Below, piece by piece: positions 1-8,540 of a stretch of DNA of 32,411 bases (positions are counted from its first letter, which is position 1; every line of letters begins with the position of its first letter). A program made the position numbers and the translations under genes. The DNA is from Acidobacteriota bacterium (GTDB lineage Bacteria > Actinomycetota > Acidimicrobiia > Acidimicrobiales > RAAP-2). The stretch is from contig JAGWHY010000015.1 in the NCBI GenBank assembly GCA_028873575.1, forward strand, positions 1-32,411. Direction: 5' to 3'. Under the pieces are notes generated by a model. It saw nothing but the letters and a program-made list of their open reading frames with translations, was not told where the DNA came from and did not search any database.

Positions 1-1350
1 TTCTACGACGACCCCGAAGAGGCACGTCGCGCGCTCGCGATAGTTGAGCGCGACGGTTACTGGACGGGCGAAATAGAGCAGTTGACGAAGAGTGGCGCGA
101 AGATCACGGTCGAGGGGCGCTGGCAGTTGATTCGTGACGCCGAGGGCAACGCGACCGGCGTCTTTGGCGTAAATCGCGACGTGACTGGCGCCAAACTCGA
201 GCGTGAACTTCGCGCGCGCAACCAGCGCATGGAGAGCATCGGCACCCTGGCCAGTGGCATGGCGCACGACCTTAATAACGTTCTGACGCCCGTGTTGTTG
301 ACCCTCGAAGTACTCAATCGCGACCAGAGCGATCCCTCGAAGCGTCGACTCATTGAGTCAATGGAAGCGAGCGTAAAGAGAGGCGCGGACATGATCCGCC
401 AGGTGCTCGCCTACGCCCGAGGCGTTGAGGGGGAGCGCGACGTCGTCGATTTAGCGCTCGTGGTGGATGAAGCGTTACGCCTTACGCGCGACGTCCTGCC
501 ACGTAACATCGACGTCCAACATCACGCGGACTCGCCCGTTTGGTCGGTGATGGGTGACGCGACGCAGCTGATGCAAGTGGTCGTGAATCTCATCATCAAC
601 GCGCGTGACGCGATGCCTAACGGTGGGGTGTTGGAGATTGGTGTGCGCAATGGCTACGGCTCGGACGCGGGCCGTATCGCGACGGACCTCGACGGCCAAT
701 ACTTCGTGTACGTGGACGTGGTCGACACGGGCGTGGGCATCGAGGCGAACGCTCTGTCGCGCGTCTTCGAACCATTCTTCACCACCAAACCGGTTGGCGC
801 CGGGACCGGTCTCGGTCTCTCCACGTCCCAAGCCATCGCGAAGTCGCACGGTGGGCGTCTCGACGTGTCGAGTACGCCGGGCCGCGGAACCCGCTTTACC
901 TTGATCTTGCCGGCCGAGGTGACGAATACCGTCCCGGTGCGCGATGACGTCCTCGACGACGATTCCACGCACGACGTCACTGGGGCGAGAATTCTGGTCG
1001 TCGACGACGAACCCAACATCGTCGCGATGTTTCAAGAAATCCTTCGATTGGAGGGTTACCTGGTCGACGGCGCGCACGACGGCGTCGCGGCACTTGAACT
1101 CGTCGACACGGCGCCGCGCGCGTACGACCTCATCGTGACGGACCTCAATATGCCCAAGCTCGGCGGCGAAGAGCTCGCGCGCGCGCTTGGCGAGCGAGGG
1201 CTCGCCACGCGCTTCGTGTTCATGAGTGGACTCACCGTGTCGCCACAGATTCGCGGTGAGACCCGGTTTAAAGAGTCCGTGTTCTTACAGAAACCGTTTC
1301 CCTCGGTGGCGTTACTCGACGCGGTGAAGTCGACGCTACGCGCGGACTAG
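1..1350 (+). CDS. PAS-histidine kinase-receiver hybrid sensor protein (5' end outside window)
   Basis: The reading frame is open from base 1, so the N-terminus lies upstream. The visible part starts in the end of a PAS/PAC fold (a WTGE motif, then KSGAK, then GVNRDVTG). A histidine kinase dimerisation box follows (GTLASGMAHDLNNVLTPV), with the phospho-accepting His codon at 265-267. The HATPase domain shows an N box (NLIINARDAM), a G1 box (DTGVGIE) and a G2 box (GTGLGLS). A receiver domain closes the protein (ILVVDDEPN; acceptor Asp in VTDLNMP at 1141-1143; conserved Lys in LQKPFP). This is the layout of a hybrid kinase that autophosphorylates and passes phosphate to its own receiver. No transmembrane segment is visible in this part, and the signal sensed is unknown. 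No response-regulator gene sits next to it here. The domain calls are firm; the physiological role is not known. Confidence 0.93.
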   Translation, partial: FYDDPEEARRALAIVERDGYWTGEIEQLTKSGAKITVEGRWQLIRDAEGNATGVFGVNRDVTGAKLERELRARNQRMESIGTLASGMAHDLNNVLTPVLLTLEVLNRDQSDPSKRRLIESMEASVKRGADMIRQVLAYARGVEGERDVVDLALVVDEALRLTRDVLPRNIDVQHHADSPVWSVMGDATQLMQVVVNLIINARDAMPNGGVLEIGVRNGYGSDAGRIATDLDGQYFVYVDVVDTGVGIEANALSRVFEPFFTTKPVGAGTGLGLSTSQAIAKSHGGRLDVSSTPGRGTRFTLILPAEVTNTVPVRDDVLDDDSTHDVTGARILVVDDEPNIVAMFQEILRLEGYLVDGAHDGVAALELVDTAPRAYDLIVTDLNMPKLGGEELARALGERGLATRFVFMSGLTVSPQIRGETRFKESVFLQKPFPSVALLDAVKSTLRAD

Positions 1351-1355
1351 GGCGT

Positions 1356-1377
1356 CCACCCGGGCGAGCTCGGGTGG
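1356..1377 (+). terminator. hairpin after the sensor kinase, terminator-like but without a T tract
   Basis: A perfect 7 bp stem (CCACCCG at 1356-1362 with CGGGTGG at 1371-1377) and an 8-base loop begin 6 bases after the kinase stop codon. It lies between the kinase gene and a tRNA transcribed towards it. No run of T follows on either strand, so it is at best a weak or factor-assisted terminator. Confidence 0.4.
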
Positions 1378-1392
1378 GGTAGAGCGCTCAGT

Positions 1393-1466
1393 CGGGAAGG
1401 CGGGATTCGAACCCGCGGCCTCCTGGTCCCAAACCAGGCGCGCTAACCAAGCTGCGCTACTTCCCG
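1393..1466 (-). tRNA. tRNA-Pro (anticodon UGG)
   Basis: On the minus strand the 74 bases fold as a complete cloverleaf. The acceptor stem is CGGGAAG/CTTCCCG and the D arm is GCGC/GCGC. The anticodon stem is CCTGG/CCAGG around the loop TTTGGGA, giving anticodon TGG. The T arm is GCGGG/CCCGC with the TTCGAAT loop. TGG reads CCA and, by wobble, other proline codons. The CCA tail is not encoded. A TATAAG sequence sits just upstream (minus strand, 1475-1470), but only 3 bases from the mature 5' end, so it may not be the promoter used. The gene lies in the opposite direction to both flanking protein genes. Confidence 0.96.
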
Positions 1467-1507
1467 AGGCTTATATGGTGGCACACGCGGCGAGGCGTCG
1501 GTCTGTC

Positions 1508-1513
1508 TAGGCT
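1508..1513 (+). promoter_or_regulatory. candidate -10 box for the DinB-like gene
   Basis: TAGGCT lies 19 bases before the ATG at 1533. A start of transcription about 7 bases later would leave a leader of roughly 13 bases that contains the Shine-Dalgarno GAGGGGAGGG. No clear -35 box was recognised. Confidence 0.4.
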
Positions 1514-1532
1514 TCATCGCGAGGGGAGGGCC

Positions 1533-2345
1533 ATGGCCTACGAGTGGGTAGTTGACGCGCTCGAGCAGACCTGGTCGTCGGTGGAGCGGCTCTTACGCCG
1601 TCAACCACTCGAGGCGTACGACCGACCAACGAACCTACCGGGTTGGAACGTGCGCGACGTGTTGAGCCACCTCGTGGGCTTTGAGTTGCTGCTGCGCGGC
1701 GACGCGCCGCCCGCGCACGAAGGTGCCTGGCCCGACTACGTCCACAACCCCGTCGGGGAATTGAACGAGGTCTACGTCGAGGCGTATCGTCAGCGGCCGG
1801 GACCCGAGATACTCGCGCAGTTCCGCGAAGTCAGCGAGGCTGCCCTGGCCCGACTTCGTCAGCTAGGCGACGAGGAGTGGGAGCGCGTGGGCTGGAGTCC
1901 CGAGGGTGAGCGGCCGTATCACCGGTTTATGGAAACGCGCGTGCTCGACAGCTGGATTCACCTTCAAGATCTGCGCGACGCGTTGCTGGAGCCAGCCGAC
2001 GATCACGGGGTTGGCGAAGAGATTGTGCTCAATCGATTTGAAGCCGCGTTGCCCTACGTCGTAGGCAAGAAAATGCGCGCGCCCGAGGGATTCGTGTTAC
2101 GCCTCAATCTCCGCGGCCGACTGGCCCGTTCGGTCGTGATTGGCGTGCGCGAGGGACGCGCCGCGCCCTTGCTGGAACCGGTCGACGCGCTCGACCTCGA
2201 GGTCACGACGCCGGTCGCGCTCTTTTGGCGCCGCGCCGCCGGACGCGTGAGCGCTGAGGCGTTTCTGGGCGCGTCGGCGACCGAGTGCTCCGGCGACGCG
2301 GCCCTGGCGCGCGCCTTCGCCGACGCGCTCGTCATCATGATTTAG
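1533..2345 (+). CDS. DinB/maleylpyruvate isomerase-type family protein, probably mycothiol-dependent
   Basis: The protein is 270 aa. Its N-terminal half reads like the DinB/MDMPI four-helix fold of actinobacterial 'maleylpyruvate isomerase family mycothiol-dependent enzymes'. It has LPGWNVRDVLSHLVG (His46) and, about 95 residues later, DSWIHLQDLRDAL (Asp139, His143). The two histidines and one acidic residue fit the metal-binding set of that fold. The C-terminal 100 residues look like the SCP2-like domain usual in this family. In known members, mycothiol is used as a thiol cofactor, but the substrate of most paralogues, including this one, cannot be told from sequence. The ATG is preceded by a good GAGGGGAGGG. 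The gene stands alone with its own promoter and ends 35 bp before tig. The family call is fairly safe; isomerase activity is not established. Confidence 0.8.
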   Translation: MAYEWVVDALEQTWSSVERLLRRQPLEAYDRPTNLPGWNVRDVLSHLVGFELLLRGDAPPAHEGAWPDYVHNPVGELNEVYVEAYRQRPGPEILAQFREVSEAALARLRQLGDEEWERVGWSPEGERPYHRFMETRVLDSWIHLQDLRDALLEPADDHGVGEEIVLNRFEAALPYVVGKKMRAPEGFVLRLNLRGRLARSVVIGVREGRAAPLLEPVDALDLEVTTPVALFWRRAAGRVSAEAFLGASATECSGDAALARAFADALVIMI

Positions 2346-2364
2346 CTGGCCGCGCACGACCCGG

Positions 2365-2370
2365 TAGGAT
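2365..2370 (+). promoter_or_regulatory. candidate -10 box for tig (near-leaderless)
   Basis: TAGGAT ends 10 bases before the tig ATG, and no Shine-Dalgarno lies between them. Transcription would start within a few bases of the start codon. Similar boxes precede ndk, rplU, the aminotransferase, obg and proA. Confidence 0.5.
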
Positions 2371-2380
2371 TGCGTACCCT

Positions 2381-3715
2381 ATGCGCGCTACCGCCTCCCT
2401 CGTGGACACCAACAAAGTCAAACTGACCGTCGAGGTCGAAGAGAGCGAAATGGCCGCCGCCATCGACGCCGCGGCCGCGAAGCTCGCCAAACAGGTATCG
2501 ATTAAGGGTTTTCGCAAGGGCAAAGTCCCGAAGAACGTCCTCGTGGCGCACCTCGGTGGCGCCGGCGCGTTACGCGCCGAGGCGATTCGCGACTCCCTTC
2601 CTGATTTTTACGCGCACGCCGTGGCCGACACGCTGATTGACCCCATCGCGCAGCCCGACATCAGCATCACCGCGGGCGAAGATGATGGGGTCTTCGCCTT
2701 CGACGCCGAAGTTGAAGTGCGCCCCGAAGTGGCGCTAGCGGGTCACCACGAACTGCGCGTGACGATTCCGTCACCACTCGTCACGGACGACGAGGTCAAC
2801 GCCCAGATTGATCGCTTTCGTGAAACGGACGCGGTCTTGGTGGACGTGGACCGCCCAATCGTGACCGGTGACTTAGTCACGCTCGACGCGCACGTGGAGC
2901 AGATCGATAGCGACGCTGATCCCCTTGACATGGCGGACTACATGTACACCGTCGGTTCGGGTGTGATTACTGACGGGGTCGACGACCTCATCGTCGGCAT
3001 GCGCGCGGGCGAGGAACTCAAACTCAACGGCAGCATGGGTCAAGGGGTCGTCGCCACGTATCAGTTGTCGCTGAAGAAAGTGCAAGAGCGCGAACTACCC
3101 GCGTTGACGGACGAGTGGGTGCAGGAAAACACCGAATGGACGTCCGTCGACGAGATGCGCGTCGCGATTCACGATCAGATGCGACGGATGCGCGTGGTGG
3201 AAGCGCAGATGTCACAGCGTGACGCCGCGCTCAGCGCGTTAAGTGATCTGTTGGGGGAGGTCGAAGTCCCGTCGACGCTGGTTGACGACGAGACCAACGA
3301 ACGCCTGCACGACCTCGGTCACCGCCTCGAGCAGCAGAAGTTGACGCTCGAGACGTTCCTGCAAGTCACGAATCAGACACCCGATCAGCTACTAGCGACG
3401 CTGCGTGAGGACGCCGCGCGCGCGGTGCGCGTGGACTTGGCGCTGCGGGCCCTCGTGCGTCAAGAGCAACTCGAACCCACGGAAGAAGAAATCGAGGCGG
3501 AGCTCGAAACCACCGCGGAGGCCATGAACGTGACGGCGGATCTGCTGCGCACGAATCTTCGCGACACTGGCCGCGTTATAACTTTTCGCTCCGAAGTGGC
3601 CAAAATGAAGGCCTCGCGCTGGCTGATGGACAACGTGGTGTACGTCGACCCGCAGGGCGTGCCGATTGACAAGGCGCTACTCGCGAAGGACCAGTCCGGC
3701 GAGCTTGACGCCTAA
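2381..3715 (+). CDS. tig: trigger factor (ribosome-associated chaperone, peptidyl-prolyl isomerase)
   Basis: Trigger factor docks at the ribosomal exit tunnel and shields nascent chains. The 444 aa length is normal for the family. The ribosome-binding signature GFRKGKVPK lies near residue 45, in an N-terminal domain of about 120 residues. A divergent FKBP-like PPIase segment follows (about residues 150-235). A long charged helical C-terminal chaperone domain ends in the acidic tail SGELDA. ATG at 2381 was chosen because the homologous N-terminus (ATASLVDTNKVKLTVEVEE) starts there; a longer in-frame extension would run into the preceding gene. The gene is followed 9 bp later by clpP and then clpX, a classic tig-clpP-clpX arrangement that couples folding to proteolysis. 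Identification is secure. Confidence 0.96.
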   Translation: MRATASLVDTNKVKLTVEVEESEMAAAIDAAAAKLAKQVSIKGFRKGKVPKNVLVAHLGGAGALRAEAIRDSLPDFYAHAVADTLIDPIAQPDISITAGEDDGVFAFDAEVEVRPEVALAGHHELRVTIPSPLVTDDEVNAQIDRFRETDAVLVDVDRPIVTGDLVTLDAHVEQIDSDADPLDMADYMYTVGSGVITDGVDDLIVGMRAGEELKLNGSMGQGVVATYQLSLKKVQERELPALTDEWVQENTEWTSVDEMRVAIHDQMRRMRVVEAQMSQRDAALSALSDLLGEVEVPSTLVDDETNERLHDLGHRLEQQKLTLETFLQVTNQTPDQLLATLREDAARAVRVDLALRALVRQEQLEPTEEEIEAELETTAEAMNVTADLLRTNLRDTGRVITFRSEVAKMKASRWLMDNVVYVDPQGVPIDKALLAKDQSGELDA

Positions 3716-3724
3716 GGTGGCCTG

Positions 3725-4333
3725 GTGAACGACAACTACCGAGCTCAGAACTACCTCGTCCCGACGGTCGTCGAATCGTCAAACCGGGGCGAGCGCGCCT
3801 ACGACCTCTACAGCCGACTCCTTCGCGAGCGCATCATCTTCTTGGGCACGCCCATCGACGACGCGGTGTCGAATCTGATTTGCGCGCAGATGCTCTTCCT
3901 GGAATCGGAAGACCCCGATAAGGACATCAATCTCTACATCAATTCGCCCGGCGGCGACATCACCGGTCTGCTCGCGATCTACGACACGATGAAGTACATC
4001 AAGCCGGCGGTCTCCACGTTCTGCTTCGGTCAAGCGGCGTCGGCCGCGGCGGTCCTGCTGGGAGCCGGCGCGAAGGGCAAGCGCTACGCCCTGCCGCACG
4101 CGCGCGTGTTGTTGCACCAGCCCTGGGGTGGCGTCGGGGGACAGGCCTCGGACATCGAGATTCAGGCTCGTGAGATTTTGCGGATGAAGGACATGCTCAA
4201 CGCCATGCTCGCCGCCGACACCGGTCAGTCGGTCGAGCGCATCACCAAAGACACCGATCGCGACTTCATCATCAGCGCCGCCGAAGCGGTGGAATACGGG
4301 CTGATTGACGAAGTAATCACGGCTCGCGCGTAG
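3725..4333 (+). CDS. clpP: ATP-dependent Clp protease proteolytic subunit
   Basis: The gene encodes a 202 aa serine peptidase that forms the tetradecameric chamber fed by ClpX or ClpC. The catalytic triad is complete: Ser106 in [11 protein letters not shown], His131 in [10 protein letters not shown], and Asp180 in [18 protein letters not shown]. The Gly-rich substrate strand NSPGGDITG is also present. The first roughly 18 residues ([18 protein letters not shown]) may be a processed propeptide, as in other ClpPs. The GTG start is 9 bp after the tig stop, with AAGGTGG as a Shine-Dalgarno. Only one clpP is present here, whereas many actinobacteria have adjacent clpP1-clpP2. A second copy could lie elsewhere in the genome. 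Secure call. Confidence 0.97.
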   Translation: MNDNYRAQNYLVPTVVESSNRGERAYDLYSRLLRERIIFLGTPIDDAVSNLICAQMLFLESEDPDKDINLYINSPGGDITGLLAIYDTMKYIKPAVSTFCFGQAASAAAVLLGAGAKGKRYALPHARVLLHQPWGGVGGQASDIEIQAREILRMKDMLNAMLAADTGQSVERITKDTDRDFIISAAEAVEYGLIDEVITARA

Positions 4334-4346
4334 GTACCTCAATTTT

Positions 4347-4366
4347 CGGGGTACGCCCCGTAGGAT
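4347..4366 (+). promoter_or_regulatory. clpX promoter: perfect palindrome abutting a -10 box
   Basis: CGGGG (4347-4351), loop TACG, CCCCG (4356-4360) forms a perfect 14-base palindrome that directly touches TAGGAT (4361-4366), a -10-like box. Transcription from it would give a leader of about 24 bases holding the Shine-Dalgarno CGGAGG (4385-4390) of clpX. The palindrome would sit in the -10/-35 spacer. It could be an operator, or a small hairpin at the end of the clpP message. Confidence 0.45.
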
Positions 4367-4396
4367 GAATCTGTCCGTTCGTGTCGGAGGGAATCC

Positions 4397-5653
4397 GTGG
4401 CAAAGTTTGGTGAGGGCAGTGACCTGATTAAGTGCAGTTTCTGCGCCAAGGGTCAAAAGCAGGTCAAGAAGCTCATCGCGGGACCCAGCGTGTACATCTG
4501 TGATGAGTGCATTGATCTGTGCAACGACATCATCGCTGACGAGTTCGGCGACCGCCCAGAGTTTGTCCTCGAAGAACTGCCCACGCCGCGCGAGATTTCG
4601 TCATTTCTCGACGAGTTCGTGATCGGTCAAGTTGACGCCAAAAAGATTCTCTCGGTCGCGGTCTACAACCACTACAAACGAATTCAAACGGGACCCCTGC
4701 ACGACGGCGACGTGGAGGTTGCCAAGTCGAACGTGCTGCTCCTCGGCCCGACCGGTTGCGGCAAGACCTTTCTCGCTCAGACGTTGGCGCGCATGCTCAA
4801 CGTTCCCTTCGCGATTGCCGACGCGACGGCGTTGACGGAAGCCGGCTACGTCGGCGAAGACGTTGAAAATATCCTTCTCAAACTCCTCTCCGCCGCGGAT
4901 TTTGACGTCAAGCGCGCGGAGCGGGGCATCATCTACATCGACGAAATCGACAAGATCGCGCGTAAGGCAGAGAACCCGTCGATCACGCGCGACGTCTCTG
5001 GCGAGGGCGTGCAGCAGGCGCTGTTGAAGATTCTCGAGGGAACGGTCGCGAGCGTGCCACCTCAGGGTGGACGTAAACACCCGCACCAGGAATTCATCAC
5101 CATCGACACCTCGAATATCTTGTTCATCTGCGGCGGCGCGTTCGCGGGCCTTGAAGAGATCATTGAGCGACGTCTCGGCAAGAAGTCAATGGGCTTCAAT
5201 CAGCCGGTGCAGACGCGTCGCAAGGGCGACGTCGAGCTCTTTCGCCACGCGCTGCCCGAAGATCTCGTGAAGTTTGGACTCATTCCGGAGTTCATCGGTC
5301 GACTACCCATCGTGGGCGCCGTGCAGCAGTTGGATCGCGAGATGCTGATCAGCGTGCTCACGGAGCCGAAGAACTCTCTCGTGAAGCAGTTTCAACAGGT
5401 CCTGGCGATGGACGGCGTCGAGCTCGTCATTGACGACGAAGCCCTCGCGGCCATCGCGGACCTCGCGCTCGCGCGTGGCACGGGCGCGCGAGGGCTGCGC
5501 TCGATCCTGGAGCACGTTCTCCTGGAACCAATGTTTGACGTGCCGGGACGCAGTGACGTCGTACGTTGCGTGGTGAGCGCCGAGTCCGTGCGCAGTGACG
5601 TCGCGCCGGCCTACGAATTGCGAAAGGCGACGCGAACTCGTCGCGCGAGCTAA
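4397..5653 (+). CDS. clpX: ATP-dependent Clp protease ATP-binding subunit ClpX
   Basis: ClpX is the hexameric AAA+ unfoldase that selects tagged proteins and threads them into ClpP. The 418 aa protein starts with the zinc-binding domain (C13-x2-C16 and C35-x2-C38). It then has Walker A GPTGCGKT (117-124), the pore loop GYVG (150-153) and Walker B IIYIDEID (178-185). The RKH loop [10 protein letters not shown] and the sensor-2 motif GARGLR follow. All the key elements of an active enzyme are present. GTG at 4397 fits the homologous start MAKFGEGS and has CGGAGG six bases upstream. It lies downstream of clpP but with its own promoter-like sequence, so it may be transcribed both with clpP and alone. 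Only 3 bp separate it from folC. Secure call. Confidence 0.98.
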   Translation: MAKFGEGSDLIKCSFCAKGQKQVKKLIAGPSVYICDECIDLCNDIIADEFGDRPEFVLEELPTPREISSFLDEFVIGQVDAKKILSVAVYNHYKRIQTGPLHDGDVEVAKSNVLLLGPTGCGKTFLAQTLARMLNVPFAIADATALTEAGYVGEDVENILLKLLSAADFDVKRAERGIIYIDEIDKIARKAENPSITRDVSGEGVQQALLKILEGTVASVPPQGGRKHPHQEFITIDTSNILFICGGAFAGLEEIIERRLGKKSMGFNQPVQTRRKGDVELFRHALPEDLVKFGLIPEFIGRLPIVGAVQQLDREMLISVLTEPKNSLVKQFQQVLAMDGVELVIDDEALAAIADLALARGTGARGLRSILEHVLLEPMFDVPGRSDVVRCVVSAESVRSDVAPAYELRKATRTRRAS

Positions 5654-5656
5654 CGC

Positions 5657-6985
5657 GTGCGCTTTTCGACGTACGACGAAGCGTTGGCGTGGCTCGAGGG
5701 CCACGTGGACTACGAACGCGTTGCCCCGAACCGACGACCCGAACCCACCTTGGCGCCCGTGCGCGACACCCTGGCCCTCTTCGCGGATCCCCAGCGTGAC
5801 TACGCCTGCGTGCACGTGACCGGGACGAACGGTAAAGGCACCACGACGACGCTCACGAGCGCGTTGTTGTTCGCGACGGGACTGCGCGTGGGAACCTTCA
5901 CGAGCCCTGACTTGCACGCCATCAACGAGCGCATTGCCGTGAACGGCGAACCGATCGACGACGCCGCGTTCATTGGGTTGCTCGAGCGATTGAGCGACGT
6001 CGAGCACGTCAGCGGTGTCGTGCTCACTCGTTTCGAACTACTGACCGTGGCGGCGCTGCTGCACTTTTCCGACGAAGGCGTGGACGTCGCGGTGATTGAA
6101 GTGGGGATGGGTGGCACCTGGGATTCGACGAACGTCATCGACGGCATCGTCACCGTGTTGACCAACGTCGACCTCGATCACACGGCCGTCTTGGGCCCAA
6201 CGGTCAGCGCGATTGCGCGTGACAAAGTGGGTATATTTCGCCCCGACGCCGTCGCGATCGTCGCGACGGAAAACGCCATCGTGGTCGACATCGCGCGCGA
6301 ACGCGCCGACTTGTTGGGAAGTGATCTCTGGCTGGTGGGGGAGCGATTCGAACTCGTCCGCAACGACTTGGCACTCGGTGGGCGCGTGATCACGGTGCGC
6401 ACGCCCTACGAAACGTACGACGACGTTCTAGTTTCACTTCACGGCATTCATCAGGGCGTTAACGCCGCCACCGCCATTGCCGCCGCCGAGGCTTTTCTGG
6501 GTCGAGGGCTCGGCGGCGACGTGGTCTCCGCCACGATGTCGCGCGCGCGAATGCCCGGGCGCATGGAAGTTGTCGCGCGTAATCCCACCGTGGTCGTCGA
6601 CGGCGCGCACAATCCGGCCGGCGTGCGCGCACTGGTCGCCACCCTCGACGGCGCGTTCGACATTCGCGGCGAGCGACGGTGCGTGCTTGGAATGTTGAAC
6701 GGGCGCGAACTAGAGGACATGATCGCGCCCCTTCTGAGTGCGGGTTTCAGTGAGTTCCACTGCTGCGCGCCGCACTCACCACGCGCGATGCCCGTCGCCG
6801 AGGTCGTCACGGCGCTGCGACGTTTGGGCGCGACGGCCTTCGAACACCCCAGTGGCGTGGTGGCGTTGGCGCACGCGCGCGAGCGTTCGAGTGACGACGA
6901 TCTCATCGTGGTGGCGGGAAGTCTGTATCTCGTCGCCGAGGTTCGCGGTGAGGTCTTGCGCGTCGCGTCACGTCACCGCGCGTAG
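5657..6985 (+). CDS. folC: folylpolyglutamate synthase / dihydrofolate synthase
   Basis: A Mur-ligase-type cytoplasmic enzyme of 442 aa, the family's usual size. FolC joins glutamate to dihydropteroate and/or adds further glutamates to folates, using ATP. Visible signatures are the P-loop GTNGKGTTT (56-64), the folate loop FTSPDLHAINERI (81-93), GMGGTWDSTN and DLDHT in the central domain, and DGAHNPAG at the start of the C-terminal domain. Whether it has both activities cannot be read from sequence. The GTG start lies 3 bp after the clpX stop and no Shine-Dalgarno is visible, which suggests translational coupling to clpX. In many relatives valS sits between clpX and folC; it is absent here. 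Confident on the family. Confidence 0.93.
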   Translation: MRFSTYDEALAWLEGHVDYERVAPNRRPEPTLAPVRDTLALFADPQRDYACVHVTGTNGKGTTTTLTSALLFATGLRVGTFTSPDLHAINERIAVNGEPIDDAAFIGLLERLSDVEHVSGVVLTRFELLTVAALLHFSDEGVDVAVIEVGMGGTWDSTNVIDGIVTVLTNVDLDHTAVLGPTVSAIARDKVGIFRPDAVAIVATENAIVVDIARERADLLGSDLWLVGERFELVRNDLALGGRVITVRTPYETYDDVLVSLHGIHQGVNAATAIAAAEAFLGRGLGGDVVSATMSRARMPGRMEVVARNPTVVVDGAHNPAGVRALVATLDGAFDIRGERRCVLGMLNGRELEDMIAPLLSAGFSEFHCCAPHSPRAMPVAEVVTALRRLGATAFEHPSGVVALAHARERSSDDDLIVVAGSLYLVAEVRGEVLRVASRHRA

Positions 6986-6992
6986 CGCGAAG

Positions 6993-6998
6993 TAGGCT
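6993..6998 (+). promoter_or_regulatory. candidate -10 box for ndk (leaderless)
   Basis: TAGGCT ends 8 bases before the GTG of ndk. No Shine-Dalgarno is present, so the message probably begins at or within two bases of the start codon. Confidence 0.5.
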
Positions 6999-7006
6999 TT
7001 CTCGCC

Positions 7007-7417
7007 GTGGACCGCACTCTGATTATCGTGAAACCCGACGCCGTCGCGCGCGGTCTCCTTGGTGAGATCTTGACTCGCTTCGAACGTCGGGGTCTGCGCC
7101 TCGCGGCGGGAGCGTTGCGCTCGCTTGACGAGGCGACGGCCCGTGCGCACTACGCCGAACACGACGGCAAACCTTTTTTTCCTCGATTGGTGGAGTTCAT
7201 CACCTCGGGCCCCGTCTTCGTCGGTGTGCTCGAGGGAACCGAGGACGTCTTCGCGGTCGTGCGAACGATGATGGGTACGACGAATCCCAAAGAATCGGCC
7301 CCGGGGACGATCCGCGGCGATCTGGCGACGGAGACCGGCGAAAACCTCATTCACGGCTCTGATTCGCTCGAATCGGCCCGAAGAGAAATCGCGCTGTTCT
7401 TTCCTGACCTGGCCTAA
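7007..7417 (+). CDS. ndk: nucleoside diphosphate kinase
   Basis: This enzyme transfers the gamma phosphate between nucleoside di- and triphosphates through a phosphohistidine. The 136 aa protein has the standard layout: an [12 protein letters not shown]-terminus, a GTIRGD motif near residue 100 and the active-site His116 in [12 protein letters not shown]. The length matches the family. GTG at 7007 gives the expected N-terminus. It lies 21 bp after folC but carries its own TAGGCT box, so it may be expressed independently. Secure call. Confidence 0.97.
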   Translation: MDRTLIIVKPDAVARGLLGEILTRFERRGLRLAAGALRSLDEATARAHYAEHDGKPFFPRLVEFITSGPVFVGVLEGTEDVFAVVRTMMGTTNPKESAPGTIRGDLATETGENLIHGSDSLESARREIALFFPDLA

Positions 7418-7451
7418 CGGGTTTTGCTGGTCAAAGTAGCGACCCATGGCC

Positions 7452-7500
7452 TAGCCTTGGAGGTGATCGCGGCGACGTCGACGCGCGCGCACTAAAGGAA
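7452..7500 (+). promoter_or_regulatory. candidate mreB promoter and ribosome binding site
   Basis: TAGCCT (7452-7457) is a -10-like box. GTCAAAG about 16 bp upstream is a possible weak -35. The leader of about 40 bases ends with AAAGGAA just before the ATG at 7505. Unlike several neighbours, mreB therefore seems to have a conventional leader and Shine-Dalgarno. Confidence 0.4.
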
Positions 7501-7504
7501 TTTC

Positions 7505-8536
7505 ATGGTTGACAGTCGTTTTTCTCTCCTGGGCCGTGACATGGCGGTGGACCTCGGCACCGCCAACACGCTGGTCTACGTTCGTGGACGAGGCATCATT
7601 TTGAACGAGCCCTCCGTCGTCGCCGTTGACGTCAAGGATGGCAAGCCGCTCGCCGTGGGGGCCGAGGCGAAGCGCATGATTGGACGTACGCCGAGCAATA
7701 TTCAGGCCATTCGTCCACTGAAAGACGGCGTCATCGCCGACTTTGAAATCTGCGAGAAGATGTTGCGTTACTTCATCCACCGCGTCCACCAACGCCGTTT
7801 CGCGAAGCCCCGCATGGTGATATGTGTACCTTCGGGCATTACGGGCGTTGAACAACGTGCGGTGATGGAGGCGGCGGAGTTCGCGGGTGCACGTAAGGCG
7901 TACATCATCGAAGAGCCCATGGCCGCCGCCATTGGCGCCGGACTACCCATTCACGAACCGACGGGCAACATGGTCGTCGACATCGGTGGTGGCACGACCG
8001 AAGTCGCGGTGATCTCACTGGGCGGCATCGTCACGAGTCAGTCGATTCGCGTGGGTGGTGACGAACTCGACGAGGCACTCGTCGCGTTCGTGAAAAAAGA
8101 GTTTCAGTTGGCGTTGGGCGAACGAACCGCGGAGGAAATCAAGATTCAATTGGGATCCGCGTTTCCCCTCGAAGAGGAGTTGCGCGCCGAGATACGTGGC
8201 CGCGACCTGGTCACGGGACTGCCCAAGACGGTGGTGATCTCCACCGAGCAGATCCGGCAAGCCATTGAAGAGCCGGTGCAGGCCATCGTGGACGCGGTGA
8301 AGGTCACGCTGGATCGTACGCCGCCAGAACTTTCGTCGGACCTGATGGAACAGGGAATCGTGTTGACCGGTGGTGGCGCGCTACTGGCGGGCCTGGCCGC
8401 TCGTCTGGAGTACGAGACGAACATGCCGATCATCGTGGCCAACGACCCGCTCAACTGCGTGGCGTTGGGCAGCGGCATGTGTCTCGAAGAGCTTGACGTC
8501 TTCGCGCGGATGCTCAAGACCAGCCCTTCGCGTTAG
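7505..8536 (+). CDS. mreB: rod shape-determining protein MreB
   Basis: MreB is a bacterial actin that polymerises under the membrane and positions the elongation machinery for peptidoglycan. The 343 aa protein has the actin-fold nucleotide motifs: phosphate-1 [11 protein letters not shown] near residue 16, phosphate-2 [17 protein letters not shown] near 158, and the adenosine motif [11 protein letters not shown] near 286. The [14 protein letters not shown] segment is typical of MreB. The N-terminal [16 protein letters not shown] is usual for the family. It starts the mreB-mreC-mreD-PBP2 cluster. Its presence implies lateral-wall growth of the MreB type, unlike mycobacteria and corynebacteria, which elongate from the poles without MreB. 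Secure call. Confidence 0.98.
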   Translation: MVDSRFSLLGRDMAVDLGTANTLVYVRGRGIILNEPSVVAVDVKDGKPLAVGAEAKRMIGRTPSNIQAIRPLKDGVIADFEICEKMLRYFIHRVHQRRFAKPRMVICVPSGITGVEQRAVMEAAEFAGARKAYIIEEPMAAAIGAGLPIHEPTGNMVVDIGGGTTEVAVISLGGIVTSQSIRVGGDELDEALVAFVKKEFQLALGERTAEEIKIQLGSAFPLEEELRAEIRGRDLVTGLPKTVVISTEQIRQAIEEPVQAIVDAVKVTLDRTPPELSSDLMEQGIVLTGGGALLAGLAARLEYETNMPIIVANDPLNCVALGSGMCLEELDVFARMLKTSPSR

Positions 8537-8540
8537 CACC

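Noticed and set aside
3779-4456. 225-codon open frame antisense to clpP and the start of clpX
   Set aside because: It overlaps two secure genes and their promoter region and has no domain-like features.
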